Shown one piece after another: positions 25,239 to 32,881 of a DNA stretch of 59,890 nt (positions are counted from its first letter, which is position 1; every line of letters begins with the position of its first letter). The stretch covers positions 1-59,890 of the forward strand of contig NZ_LGDG01000253.1 in assembly GCF_001279775.1 (NCBI RefSeq), written 5' to 3'. Made by a program: the position numbers and the translations under genes. The DNA comes from Streptomyces sp. MMG1533 (GTDB lineage: Bacteria; Actinomycetota; Actinomycetes; Streptomycetales; Streptomycetaceae). Below the pieces are notes generated by a model. That model did not search any database. It had not been told where the DNA came from and worked only from the letters and a program-made list of their open reading frames with translations.

Positions 25239-25274
25239 GGGCCGGACGGCGCGCCCGTGGGGTCCGTCCGGCCC
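25239..25274. promoter_or_regulatory. Pair of candidate stress-regulon operators
   Basis: GGGCCGGACGGCGC (25239-25252) and GGGTCCGTCCGGCCC (25260-25274) lie 60-96 bp upstream of the USP-ctpF unit (25335) and 102-136 bp upstream of the truncated USP (25137). The arrangement parallels the paired sites at 22162 and 23252. Confidence 0.45.
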
Positions 25275-25334
25275 CTGCCCGGGTGCCGCGGGCGGGGGGA
25301 GCCTGAGGGCATGGCTGGAGAGGGGAGTGCTGTC

Positions 25335-26129
25335 ATGAGCGGCCAGGTCGTGGTGGGAGTGGACGGCTCGACGTCGAGCCTGGTCGCGGTGGAGGTCGCG
25401 GCGCGGGAAGCGGATCGGCGCGGAGTGCGCCTCCAGTTGGCGCACGCCTTCGAGTGGACCTTCGGTTCCGTGCCTGACGGAGTGCCGCCATGGGATCCGG
25501 GCGGGGCCGACACCAGCGCGTCGGTGAGCGGCACGTTGACCGAGGCCGAGCGGCGGGCCCGCCGCGCCGCGCCACACGTGGTGATCACGCACGAGGTCCT
25601 CGTCGGGGAGCCCGGGGCAGTGCTGGAGACCGAGTCGCGCGGCGCGTCGCTCACCGTGGTCGGCAGCGGCCGGCCCGGCTGGTCCAACGGCCTGCTGCAC
25701 GGCTCGGTCGCCGGGCAGGTGGCCGCCCACGGCCGATGCCCGGTGCTGGTGGTGCGGGGAAGGCCGGATCCGACCGGCCCCGTTCTGCTGGCCGACGAGG
25801 CCGCGCAGACGGCCCGCGAGACGGCCGAGTTCGCCTTCGCCGAAGCCGCGGCGCGCGGTGTGGAGCTGGTGGCCCTGCGCAAGCGCGGGCTCGCCGGGAC
25901 CGTGTCCGAACTCCAGCGGAAGTACCCCGAGGTCACGGTGCACCACCGGTGGGTCCGGGGCCGGCCCCACCGAGCGGTGGTCGAGGCGAGCGCCGACGCG
26001 CAACTGGTCGTGGTGGGGGCACACGGCTGGGGAGGCGGCGCGGGCCTGCTGCCGGGCTCGGTCGCGCAGACGGCCCTGCGGCACGCCCACTGCCCCGTCG
26101 CCGTGGTCCACGGCAGGGAGCGACGGTGA
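25335..26129 (+). CDS. Tandem universal stress protein coupled to cation ATPase
   Basis: 264 residues. Unlike the other USPs here, domain 2 carries the complete nucleotide pattern (GAHGWGGGAGLLPGSVAQTALRHAHCPVAVV). Domain 1 has GSGRPGWSNGLLHGSVAG, where the second Gly is Arg. Domain 1 still begins [18 protein letters not shown] sits 7 nt before the ATG. Its stop overlaps the ATPase GTG start by 4 nt (GTGA), so the two are translationally coupled. A USP beside a P-type ATPase is also the arrangement of Rv1996-Rv1997 (ctpF) in the DosR regulon. Confidence 0.92.
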   Translation: MSGQVVVGVDGSTSSLVAVEVAAREADRRGVRLQLAHAFEWTFGSVPDGVPPWDPGGADTSASVSGTLTEAERRARRAAPHVVITHEVLVGEPGAVLETESRGASLTVVGSGRPGWSNGLLHGSVAGQVAAHGRCPVLVVRGRPDPTGPVLLADEAAQTARETAEFAFAEAAARGVELVALRKRGLAGTVSELQRKYPEVTVHHRWVRGRPHRAVVEASADAQLVVVGAHGWGGGAGLLPGSVAQTALRHAHCPVAVVHGRERR

Positions 26130-28876
26130 GCACGCAGGCTGCCGACGGCCCGGCGCGCACGGTTCCCGGCACGGAGCACTCCGCGAGGCCGGCGGACGCC
26201 GACCGACTGACGTCGCCACAGGTCGCCGCCCGGCTCGGCGTCGACCCGGACCGCGGACTGAGCACGGTGGAGGTCTCCGAGCGCACCGCGGTCCACGGAG
26301 CGAACCGGCTGGCCGAGCCGGCCCGGCGGCCGGAGTGGTTGAAGTTCCTGGACCAGTTCCGCAACTGGCTGATCGGCATTCTGTTGCTGGCCGCCGTGGT
26401 GGCGGGCGCCATCGGCGACATCAGGGATGCCGTGGTGATCACCGTCGTTCTGCAGATCAACGCCGTTCTCGGCTATCTGCAGGAGCGGCGCGCGGAACGC
26501 AGCCTGGAGGCCCTGCGCCGCATGCTGGTGCCCACCGCGCGGGTCCGTCGCGACGGCGGGGAACAGGTGGTGGAGGCGGTCACGCTCGTGCCCGGGGACG
26601 TGGTGGTGCTGGAGGCCGGCGACCGGGTACCGGCCGACGGCCGCCTGACCGTGGCGGAATCGGTCGAGGTCGCCGAGGCCGCCCTGACCGGCGAGTCCCA
26701 GCCCGTCGCCAAGAGCGTGACGGCCGTCGACCCGGCCGGGGACACTCCGGTGCCGCTCGCCGAGCGCACCAGCGTGCTGTTCATGAACACCGCCCTGACC
26801 CGGGGGCGGGCCGAGATGGTCGTCACAGCCACCGGTATGCACACCGAACTCGGCACGATCGCCGAGGCGTTGCGCACCGACGCCGAGCCGCCCAGCCCGC
26901 TCCAGGTCCAGCTGGACAGCCTCGGCCGGCGTCTCGCCGTGCTGAGCGGCGTCGCGGTCGTCGCCTACGCCCTCACCGCGCTGTTACGAGGCGAGACCCT
27001 GTCGGACATCGCACTGCGGGCCGTTGCCCTGGCCGTCGCCGCGATCCCCGAAGGACTGCCCGCCGTTCTCGCCCTCACCCTGGCACTCGGCGTGTACCGC
27101 ATGGCGCAGCGCGGAGCCATCGTGAAACGACTGGCGTCCGTGGAGTCACTCGGCTCGGCGACCGTCGTGTGCAGCGACAAGACCGGCACGCTGACCCTCA
27201 ACGAGATGACCGCACGGGCCCTGTGGACCGCCGGAAGGCTCTACGACGTCACGGGCGAGGGCTACCGGACGGCGGGCGTCATCCAGAGGTCCGGTACCGG
27301 ACACCGGGCTCGCGCCGGCGACCTGCGGGCGGCGGTGCTGCCGTTCGCCCTGTGCAATGACGCGCGGCTGAACGACGGGGACTTCATCGGCGACCCGACG
27401 GAGGCGGCGCTGGTGGTGCTGGCGGAGAAGGCGGGCGAGGATGCCGACAGCCTGCGGGCACGGCAGCCCCGCGTCGGCGAGCTGCCCTTCGACGCGGCCA
27501 CGAGGTACATGGCCACCTTCCACACGGAACCCGACGGCCGTACCCGCGTCCACGTCAAGGGCGCGGTGGACGTTCTGCTGGACCTGTGCACCCACGTCCT
27601 CACCGAGGAAGGCGTACGACCCCTCGACGACCGGCACAGGCGTGAGGTACTTGCCGTGACCGCCCGACTCGGAGGGACAGGGCTGCGGGTCCTGGGCGCG
27701 GCCACCGCCGTGATGGAGCGCCGGCCGACCACGTTCGCTCCGGCCGCGCTGCCCGGACTGACCCTGGTGGCGATCGCCGGGATCGCCGATCCGCCCCGTC
27801 CGCAGGCACGGGAGGCGATGGCGCTGTGCCGGTCGGCGGGCGTCGCCGTGAAGATGATCACCGGTGACCACGCGGACACCGCGGCGGCCGTCGCTCGGGA
27901 GATCGGGATCGGCGGCGACGTCGTGACCGGCGCCGAGCTGGACCGGATGAGCGTGGACCAACTCTCCTCCCGCGTCGACGACATCGGCGTGTTCGCCCGC
28001 GTCGCCCCCGAGCACAAGGCCGTGATCGTACGGGCGCTGTCGAGCCGCGGCCACATCGTCGCCATGACCGGTGACGGGGTCAACGACGCCGCCGCGCTGC
28101 GGGCCGCCCACATCGGCGTCGCCATGGGTGTCACCGGCACGGACGTCGCCAAGGAAGCGGCCGACATGGTCCTCACCGACGACGACTTCTCCACCATCGT
28201 GCGAGCCGTCCGCGAGGGACGTGCCATCTACGACAACATCGTCAAGTTCGTCCGCTTCCAGCTGGCCACCAACATCGGCGCGATCCTGACTCTGCTGGGT
28301 GCTTCGCTGGCCGGACTGCCCGCCCCGCTCACCGCGGCCCAACTGCTGTGGATCAACATCATCATGGACGGCCCGCCCGCGATGGCGCTGGCCGTCGACC
28401 CGGCCCGCGACGACGTGATGCGCCACCCGCCCCGCGATCCGCGGGAACGCATCCTGGACGCCCGCCGGCTCTGGGCCATCGTGCGGGCGGGCGCGGTCAT
28501 GGCGCTGGGCACCGTGGGCCTGTTGGCTCTCACCCGTCCGTCCGTGGGTACGGACACGGCCCTGACCATGGCGTTCACCACGTTCGTCCTGTATCAGCTG
28601 TTCAACGCGCTCAACGCCCGCGCGGACAACGGCCCTCTGCTGGGCCGCCACCAGTTCCGCAACCGGACCCTCTGGCTGTGCCTGGCCGGAGTTCTCTGCG
28701 TGCAGGTGGTCGCCGTCCACCTGCCGTGGGCACGCGCCGTCTTCGGAACGGTCCCGCTGACCGCGGCCCAATGGCTCCTGTGCCTGGCGACCGCGTCCAC
28801 GGTCCTCCTCGCCGAACTGGCCCTGCGTGCCGTGGGATCGAGGCCGCCGAAGGCCGGCACGGAGGCCTCCCCGTGA
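26126..28876 (+). CDS. ctpF: P-type cation-transporting ATPase, CtpF-like (P2A)
   Basis: 916 residues, close to mycobacterial CtpF (about 905). Order: cytoplasmic N-terminus with LTSPQVAARLGVDPDRGLS, membrane pair, actuator motif LTGESQPVAKS, membrane pair with AVAAIPEGLPAVL (the PEGLP ion-site motif of P2A pumps), phosphorylation motif SDKTGTLTLNEM (Asp351), MITGDHADTA, and hinge MTGDGVNDAAAL. Six C-terminal membrane segments start at VRFQLATNIGAIL. PEGLP together with AQLLWINIIMDGPPAMAL favours Ca2+ or another alkali/alkaline cation over heavy metals; the substrate is inferred. GTG start overlaps the USP stop, and its own stop overlaps a small frame at 28873. Confidence 0.93.
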   Translation: MSTQAADGPARTVPGTEHSARPADADRLTSPQVAARLGVDPDRGLSTVEVSERTAVHGANRLAEPARRPEWLKFLDQFRNWLIGILLLAAVVAGAIGDIRDAVVITVVLQINAVLGYLQERRAERSLEALRRMLVPTARVRRDGGEQVVEAVTLVPGDVVVLEAGDRVPADGRLTVAESVEVAEAALTGESQPVAKSVTAVDPAGDTPVPLAERTSVLFMNTALTRGRAEMVVTATGMHTELGTIAEALRTDAEPPSPLQVQLDSLGRRLAVLSGVAVVAYALTALLRGETLSDIALRAVALAVAAIPEGLPAVLALTLALGVYRMAQRGAIVKRLASVESLGSATVVCSDKTGTLTLNEMTARALWTAGRLYDVTGEGYRTAGVIQRSGTGHRARAGDLRAAVLPFALCNDARLNDGDFIGDPTEAALVVLAEKAGEDADSLRARQPRVGELPFDAATRYMATFHTEPDGRTRVHVKGAVDVLLDLCTHVLTEEGVRPLDDRHRREVLAVTARLGGTGLRVLGAATAVMERRPTTFAPAALPGLTLVAIAGIADPPRPQAREAMALCRSAGVAVKMITGDHADTAAAVAREIGIGGDVVTGAELDRMSVDQLSSRVDDIGVFARVAPEHKAVIVRALSSRGHIVAMTGDGVNDAAALRAAHIGVAMGVTGTDVAKEAADMVLTDDDFSTIVRAVREGRAIYDNIVKFVRFQLATNIGAILTLLGASLAGLPAPLTAAQLLWINIIMDGPPAMALAVDPARDDVMRHPPRDPRERILDARRLWAIVRAGAVMALGTVGLLALTRPSVGTDTALTMAFTTFVLYQLFNALNARADNGPLLGRHQFRNRTLWLCLAGVLCVQVVAVHLPWARAVFGTVPLTAAQWLLCLATASTVLLAELALRAVGSRPPKAGTEASP

Positions 28877-29091
28877 TCGGCCCTCGGCCACCTCGCGGTC
28901 GGGGGTGGCGCCTGCCGAAGCGGACCAGGTTCACCCGGGGCCGGGTGGTGGTGGCCGAGTTGCGCGGTGCCGGGTGGCTCGAGTGGCTGGAGGACCGGGC
29001 TCGCAGCGGGCGGCAGGGGTATATGGACCCGAAGCAGTCGGAGGCGTTCGCCGAGTTCCTCGCCCGTCAACCCCCGGTCGGCGAGCAGTAA
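28873..29091 (+). CDS. Small uncharacterised protein possibly coupled to ctpF
   Basis: A 72-residue frame with a GTG overlapping the ATPase TGA (GTGA). The product is basic at first (PRPPRGRGWRLPKRTRFTRGR) and then has a helix-like VVVAELRGAGWLEWLEDRARSGRQGY and SEAFAEFLARQP. I do not recognise the family. The overlap style is the same as the USP-ctpF junction, which is the main argument for it being real. It could also be a chance frame. Confidence 0.4.
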   Translation: MIGPRPPRGRGWRLPKRTRFTRGRVVVAELRGAGWLEWLEDRARSGRQGYMDPKQSEAFAEFLARQPPVGEQ

Positions 29092-29432
29092 ATGGCTGGT
29101 TCGATCGGGGTAGCCGGCAGGGCGCGAGCGTCCGCAGGTTGCGGGTGGGGGCCACGGTTCCCCGCCGGTTGAGCAGAGGGCGCCGACGAAGAACGCGATC
29201 TCGCCGTCGAGGACGGCCCGGAACCCTGCGCGCCCAGGGCTACCGCGACTTCTGGGACCAGTACTGCCCACGCAGCCGACGCCGCCAGGCTGCTCACGTT
29301 CTGCGCAACGCCCCGCACCCGAACCTTGCGTCGTCAACGCCAGGTCGCCCCATGGCCTGACAAAAGGCGAAGACGGACGACGCGGAACCTGTCCCCAACT
29401 TCTGCCAGTACTGCGGCGAGCCGGACGGGGGA
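29092..29432. other. 341-bp gap without recognised gene
   Basis: No family pattern was recognised. A cysteine pair segment NFCQYCGEPDGG (from about 29396) occurs in one plus frame but has no start codon. Base composition is slightly less GC-rich than the flanking genes, which fits degraded or foreign sequence. Confidence 0.4.
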
Positions 29433-29789
29433 TCAGCGACCAGACCTCAGACGGTCGATCCAGCGGCCAAGGGCCCGTCGTGAGCGGCGAGGGCGCTGCA
29501 TCGGCCGACGAGCTTCTGCTCGGGCCTGATCGGCTTCGCCGGGGTTTCGCCCCCAGTGATCGTCAGGCGACAGGACCGGCGCCTTGCGTTCTGCTTGAGC
29601 TCGGATCTCGACGTGAGATTCATGAGCGGTGATGCGGAACGCCTCCTCGTAGGAGGCCAGGGCTGCACTCATGGCCCCGCCTGCGAGACCGCGGCGGCGA
29701 ATTCGTGATGCCAGCCAGGCGAAGAGACCCAGAACTGCGGCAAGGCCACCGATCAAGATCAGGAACGGTAGGAGCGCATCCATGGACAT
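29433..29789 (-). CDS. Small single-pass membrane protein, conserved in actinobacteria
   Basis: 118 residues. The N-terminus is a membrane segment (DALLPFLILIGGLAAVLGLFAWLA), then a basic stop-transfer SRIRRR and a cytoplasmic segment SYEEAFRITAHESHVEIRAQAERKAPVLSPDD, which I recall from hypothetical Streptomyces proteins. The Arg-rich C-terminus is probably disordered. Function unknown. No operon partner. Confidence 0.65.
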   Translation of the reverse strand: MSMDALLPFLILIGGLAAVLGLFAWLASRIRRRGLAGGAMSAALASYEEAFRITAHESHVEIRAQAERKAPVLSPDDHWGRNPGEADQARAEARRPMQRPRRSRRALGRWIDRLRSGR

Positions 29790-29837
29790 GAGCCTACTGG
29801 CCGATCTTGAGTGGGACAGGTGCCGTATCGCGGCCGC

Positions 29838-30021
29838 CCCGCCCGTTCGGCGCAGTCGGCGAAAGCGGCAGCATCTCGGCGTTCGTCAGCTCGCAGGGGA
29901 ACGGTGAGAACCAGACCTCCAGTCCCACCTCCGCCGCGTACCGTGCCGTGGTCTCGATCCGGTCGGGGTCGTCTGGGGGTGGCCGTCGGCCCCGGGGCGG
30001 ATCCGCTTCCAGGCGAACGAC
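29838..30021 (-). pseudogene. Remnant of an abortive-infection/TIM-barrel-type protein
   Basis: One frame reads DRIETTARYAAEVGLEVWFSPFPCELTNAEMLPL. A one-base deletion near 29866 puts the continuation FADCAERAGR into the next frame. The joined string matches the segment AGLEVWFSPFPxxLTxxEMLxxFADCAERA of a family often annotated as abortive phage infection protein in actinobacteria. Only about 60 residues of that family are present. Identification is by eye from memory. Confidence 0.4.
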
Positions 30022-30177
30022 GTGGTCCACAAGACCTGCTCATCCGGCGGGCTACGGCGGGGCGACGTCATTGACATACGGGGTGAACGGGCATCGGCGT
30101 TCACCCGTACCCCTTGTCAGTCGTACGCCTGGCCGCCCAACGCGGGCAGGCACCTTGCACCGGATACGGAGAGGCAC

Positions 30178-30681
30178 GTGCCACAGCAGCCGCAGCGAGG
30201 TCGCACCGGTCGGACCCTGCCCGCAGCCCGCCTGATACGCGGCGCCACGCTCGCCGCGAGCGTGGCCCTGCTGCCCTTGGTCACCGCCTGCAGCGGCGGT
30301 GAGGAAGACGTTTCGGCTCCCGGCGATCCGTCGACGATCTCCGCCGCCCCCGCGGCCGGTGTCGTGGCACCGGCGAAGGTCGAGGTGATCGCCAACCTGA
30401 CTGGCTGCAAGCCCAAGATCCGTATCGACGCGGACGAACTGCGCCAGGGCCTCTGCCACACGGAGAAGGTCGACTACCTCATCACCACCTTCCCGGCGGA
30501 GGAGTACAAACAGTCCTGGCTGGACTCCGCCGCCGGCTACGGGGGCAAGTACCTGGTCGGCTCGCGCTGGATCGTCAGCGCGAAGGAGCCAGAGATGCTG
30601 GAGCAGTTCCGCACCAAGCTCGGCGGGACGATTCAGCAACTGCGGGGCATAGGCCCGAGCCCCGCCCCGAGCGCGCCGTAA
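30178..30681 (+). CDS. Putative lipoprotein
   Basis: 167 residues. Signal peptide with Arg residues near the start and hydrophobic core LIRGATLAASVALLPL, ending in lipobox VTAC with Cys38, followed by a Ser/Gly/Glu-rich linker. The mature domain has KVEVIANLTGCKPKIRIDADELRQGLCHTEKVDYLITTFPAEEYKQSWLDSA and SRWIVSAKEPEMLEQFRTKLGG. The two Cys (TGCKP, GLCHT) may form a disulphide. The pattern resembles small actinobacterial secreted proteins that sense or bind an unknown ligand. GTG start with GGAG 6 nt upstream. A two-way terminator follows. Confidence 0.8.
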   Translation: MPQQPQRGRTGRTLPAARLIRGATLAASVALLPLVTACSGGEEDVSAPGDPSTISAAPAAGVVAPAKVEVIANLTGCKPKIRIDADELRQGLCHTEKVDYLITTFPAEEYKQSWLDSAAGYGGKYLVGSRWIVSAKEPEMLEQFRTKLGGTIQQLRGIGPSPAPSAP

Positions 30682-30810
30682 CAGCCGTCAGATCACCTTC
30701 CTGTGACCGAAGTTCACAAGGTCACCGTCTTCAAGACCAAGACCAAGACATGACCAAGACCATCGAGCGCCACCGGCCGACCGGCACCGTATGCAGGTAA
30801 GGCAAGCAGA

Positions 30811-30853
30811 AACGGCGGGGTCCACCGGGCGCGCCCCCGGTAGACCCCGCCGT
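30811..30853. terminator. Bidirectional terminator hairpin
   Basis: ACGGCGGGGTC followed by ACCGGG pairs with CCCGGT and GACCCCGCCGT (one internal mismatch, loop of about 6 nt). Flanking A and T runs (AAA before, GTTTG after) suit termination of both the plus-strand lipoprotein and the minus-strand cbtA. Confidence 0.85.
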
Positions 30854-30867
30854 GTTTGTCTGTCGGC

Positions 30868-31614
30868 TCAGAGGGCCAGTGTGGAGATCCGGCCCCGTGC
30901 GGGCTGTGGTTCCAGGACGCGTTCGGACAGGAAGCCGAAGAGCAGCCCGAACGCCGCCCACAGCACGGCCTGGACGCCGATCGAGGCGAGGCGGAACTCC
31001 CAAAGGGCGGTCGCCGGGAAGCCCTTGGGGGTGTTGTCCCCGTTCGGCAGGACGACCATCGCGACCGCGATGGCCGCGACGAAGGCGACGCCGGCGGCGA
31101 TGGAGGCGTTCCAGTTGCCCCAGGCCGGGGCGAGCCTGCGGCCCAGCAGGATGGCCGCGATGCCCAGCAGCACACTCAGAGCGATCATCAGGACGAACAG
31201 GATGGTCCGTTTGCCGATGGTGTCCGGGTTGCCGACGGCGGGCGGGTTCGCCGGGTACTTGAGGATCGGTACGAGATAGGCCAGGAGGAACCCGGCGAGC
31301 GCGGTGAGGCCGGCCGTCGCCCGCGCGCCGAACCGGCCGATCCGCCCGAGTGCGAAACAGAACGCGAGTGCCGCGACCCCGCCGATGGCGATGCCGAAGA
31401 CGAGGACTCCGGTGGCGAGTCCGGCCGTCGACTGGAGTGAGCGGCTGACGAGTTCCTCGCCGCCGTGTTCATGGGAGTTGGTCTCTTCGAACGCGATGGC
31501 CGCGTCGACGGGGCCTTCCCCGACCAGGTAGGCGAAGACGAAGGCGAGCACGCCGGCGGCGACGCCGGCGAGCATGCCGCGCACCAGCAGGGTGCGTACG
31601 GTGACGGAGTTCAT
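30868..31614 (-). CDS. cbtA: CbtA, predicted cobalt transporter subunit
   Basis: About 248 residues with five membrane segments, beginning VTVRTLLVRGMLAGVAAGVLAFVFAYLVGEGPVDAAIAFEE and ending with VQAVLWAAFGLLFGFLSERVLE. The GEGPVDAAIAFEE segment with a following His pair (SHEHGGEE) is characteristic of CbtA. It lies 14 nt downstream of cbtB in the same transcript, under a cobalamin riboswitch. CbtAB are predicted from comparative genomics to import cobalt for B12 synthesis. Start at 31614 (MNSVTVRTLL); a longer version from 31674 would overlap cbtB. Confidence 0.9.
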   Translation of the reverse strand: MNSVTVRTLLVRGMLAGVAAGVLAFVFAYLVGEGPVDAAIAFEETNSHEHGGEELVSRSLQSTAGLATGVLVFGIAIGGVAALAFCFALGRIGRFGARATAGLTALAGFLLAYLVPILKYPANPPAVGNPDTIGKRTILFVLMIALSVLLGIAAILLGRRLAPAWGNWNASIAAGVAFVAAIAVAMVVLPNGDNTPKGFPATALWEFRLASIGVQAVLWAAFGLLFGFLSERVLEPQPARGRISTLAL

Positions 31615-31628
31615 GGATGAGGAGCCCG

Positions 31629-31847
31629 TCAGTGGCAGGGGAAGCCGAGAAGGTGGCGGGCGTCGTGCACCCACTCGTGCACGCCCTCACCGGAGACGAG
31701 TGCGGTGGCGCCCTGTTCGGCGCCGACGAAGTACAGCAGGACCAGCATCAGGACACCGAAGAAGACGGCCCAGGGGGCGATCGTCCGCAGCGGCAGCGGC
31801 GTGAGGGTCTGGGTGGTGGGGGTGGGGGCGGCAGTGGACTGCGCCAT
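31629..31847 (-). CDS. cbtB: CbtB, small cobalt transporter subunit
   Basis: 72 residues: one membrane segment (TIAPWAVFFGVLMLVLLYFVGAEQG) and a C-terminal metal motif HEWVHDARHLLGFPCH, the hallmark of CbtB. AGGAGG is 7 nt before the ATG. First gene after the cobalamin riboswitch; a small hairpin GGGAcgcgatgTCCC-type precedes the ribosome site and may be the expression platform. Confidence 0.92.
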   Translation of the reverse strand: MAQSTAAPTPTTQTLTPLPLRTIAPWAVFFGVLMLVLLYFVGAEQGATALVSGEGVHEWVHDARHLLGFPCH

Positions 31848-31879
31848 GGCGAGACCTCCTCGGGAACATCGCGTCCCGC

Positions 31880-32035
31880 ATCGTGTGGAGCACTCGACGA
31901 CAGCGTTGGGTCTGACTCACCACCCTCGCCTGGCTGGAGGGGTGGCACACAGTGGCGCGACCGTGCCGGGCTTGCACCGGCTTCCGTGGCGCCGTCGTCC
32001 TTGTCGTCCCAGATGGTAGGGGTAATACGAACTTC
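31880..32035 (-). ncRNA. Cobalamin (B12) riboswitch
   Basis: On the minus strand the leader of cbtB contains GGAAGCCGGTGCAAGCCCGG followed by a GGTCGCGCCACTGTG B12-box core (plus-strand complement about 31948-31964), then the paired segment CCACCCCTCC..GAGGGTGG and GAGTCAGACCC. These elements in this order define the B12 riboswitch class. Binding of adenosylcobalamin would shut off cbtBA. Boundaries are approximate. Confidence 0.9.
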
Positions 32036-32088
32036 GGCCAACATGGCGTACCCCACTACGATGAACCGACCTCGGGGGAAGGGCCTTC

Positions 32089-32661
32089 ATGACCGTACGA
32101 CTCACGCTGCTGTGTGCCGCCGCCACGGTGGAACGCGATGCGCGCTTCGGCGCGGACACGCCCCTGGACGAGCGGGCGCTGCGGGAGGCGCGGGCCGTCG
32201 CCGGAGCCCTGCCTGCGGCGGCCGCAGCGTGGTACACGGCGCCGTCACAGCGGTGCCGGCAGACGGCGCAGGCCCTGGGACGGGACGCCGTCGTCGTGGA
32301 ACCGGCGCTGCGGGACATGGACATGGGCGGCTGGCGGGGCCGGACACTCGGAGAGGTGGCGGCCGACGGCGGTGCCGGGCCGGCTGCCTGGATGTCGGAT
32401 CCGGAAGCGGCCCCGCACGGCGGCGAGTCCGTGGCGGACGTATGCCACCGGATCGCGGGCTGGCTGGTCGCGCTGCCGGCGGATACCGGACGGGCGGTGG
32501 CCGTGGTCGAGCAGGCCGTGGCGCGCGCTGCGGTGGTGCATGCGCTGGGAGCGCCGCAGCGGTCGTTCTGGCGTATCGACGTTCCGCCGCTGTCCGCCTT
32601 CCAGCTCACCGGCCGGGACGCGCGCTGGAATCTGCGGATGGGTACCGTCTCCACCGCGTAG
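32089..32661 (+). CDS. Histidine phosphatase-superfamily protein lacking the RHG motif
   Basis: 190 residues. The fold is recognised from AWYTAPSQRCRQTAQALGRDAVVVEPALRDMDMGGWRGRTLGEV and HGGESVADVCHRIAGWL. The normal catalytic LxRHGE at the N-terminus is RLTLLCAAATVERDARFG, without Arg-His-Gly, and the usual second His segment (VSHGG) is VVEQAVARAAVVHAL. So it is probably not an active phosphomutase or phosphatase of the CobC type. It diverges from cbtB across the riboswitch leader. A small B12-related or regulatory role is inference from position. Confidence 0.8.
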   Translation: MTVRLTLLCAAATVERDARFGADTPLDERALREARAVAGALPAAAAAWYTAPSQRCRQTAQALGRDAVVVEPALRDMDMGGWRGRTLGEVAADGGAGPAAWMSDPEAAPHGGESVADVCHRIAGWLVALPADTGRAVAVVEQAVARAAVVHALGAPQRSFWRIDVPPLSAFQLTGRDARWNLRMGTVSTA

Positions 32662-32881
32662 GCCGACGGTGCCGGTCGTCCGGGGGAGAGACCTCTGGAC
32701 CCGTTGGACCCGTTGGTTGCGGGTCGCTCGGGAAGAGCCAAAGGGCCGCTGTACGGGCCGAACCCGCCCTGATGGGGCTGCCGTTCGAGCCGGAGGACGA
32801 ATCGGCAGAGTGAGCGGTTCTCGCCCGCCGGGACGGCACCGCCGTTCCTCCTCGTCACCTCATGGGCCGCGATGGCGTCGT

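Noticed and set aside
29385..29480. Zinc-ribbon-like FCQYCG coding segment
   Set aside because: No in-frame start codon, preceded by a stop, and no family match beyond the two cysteines.
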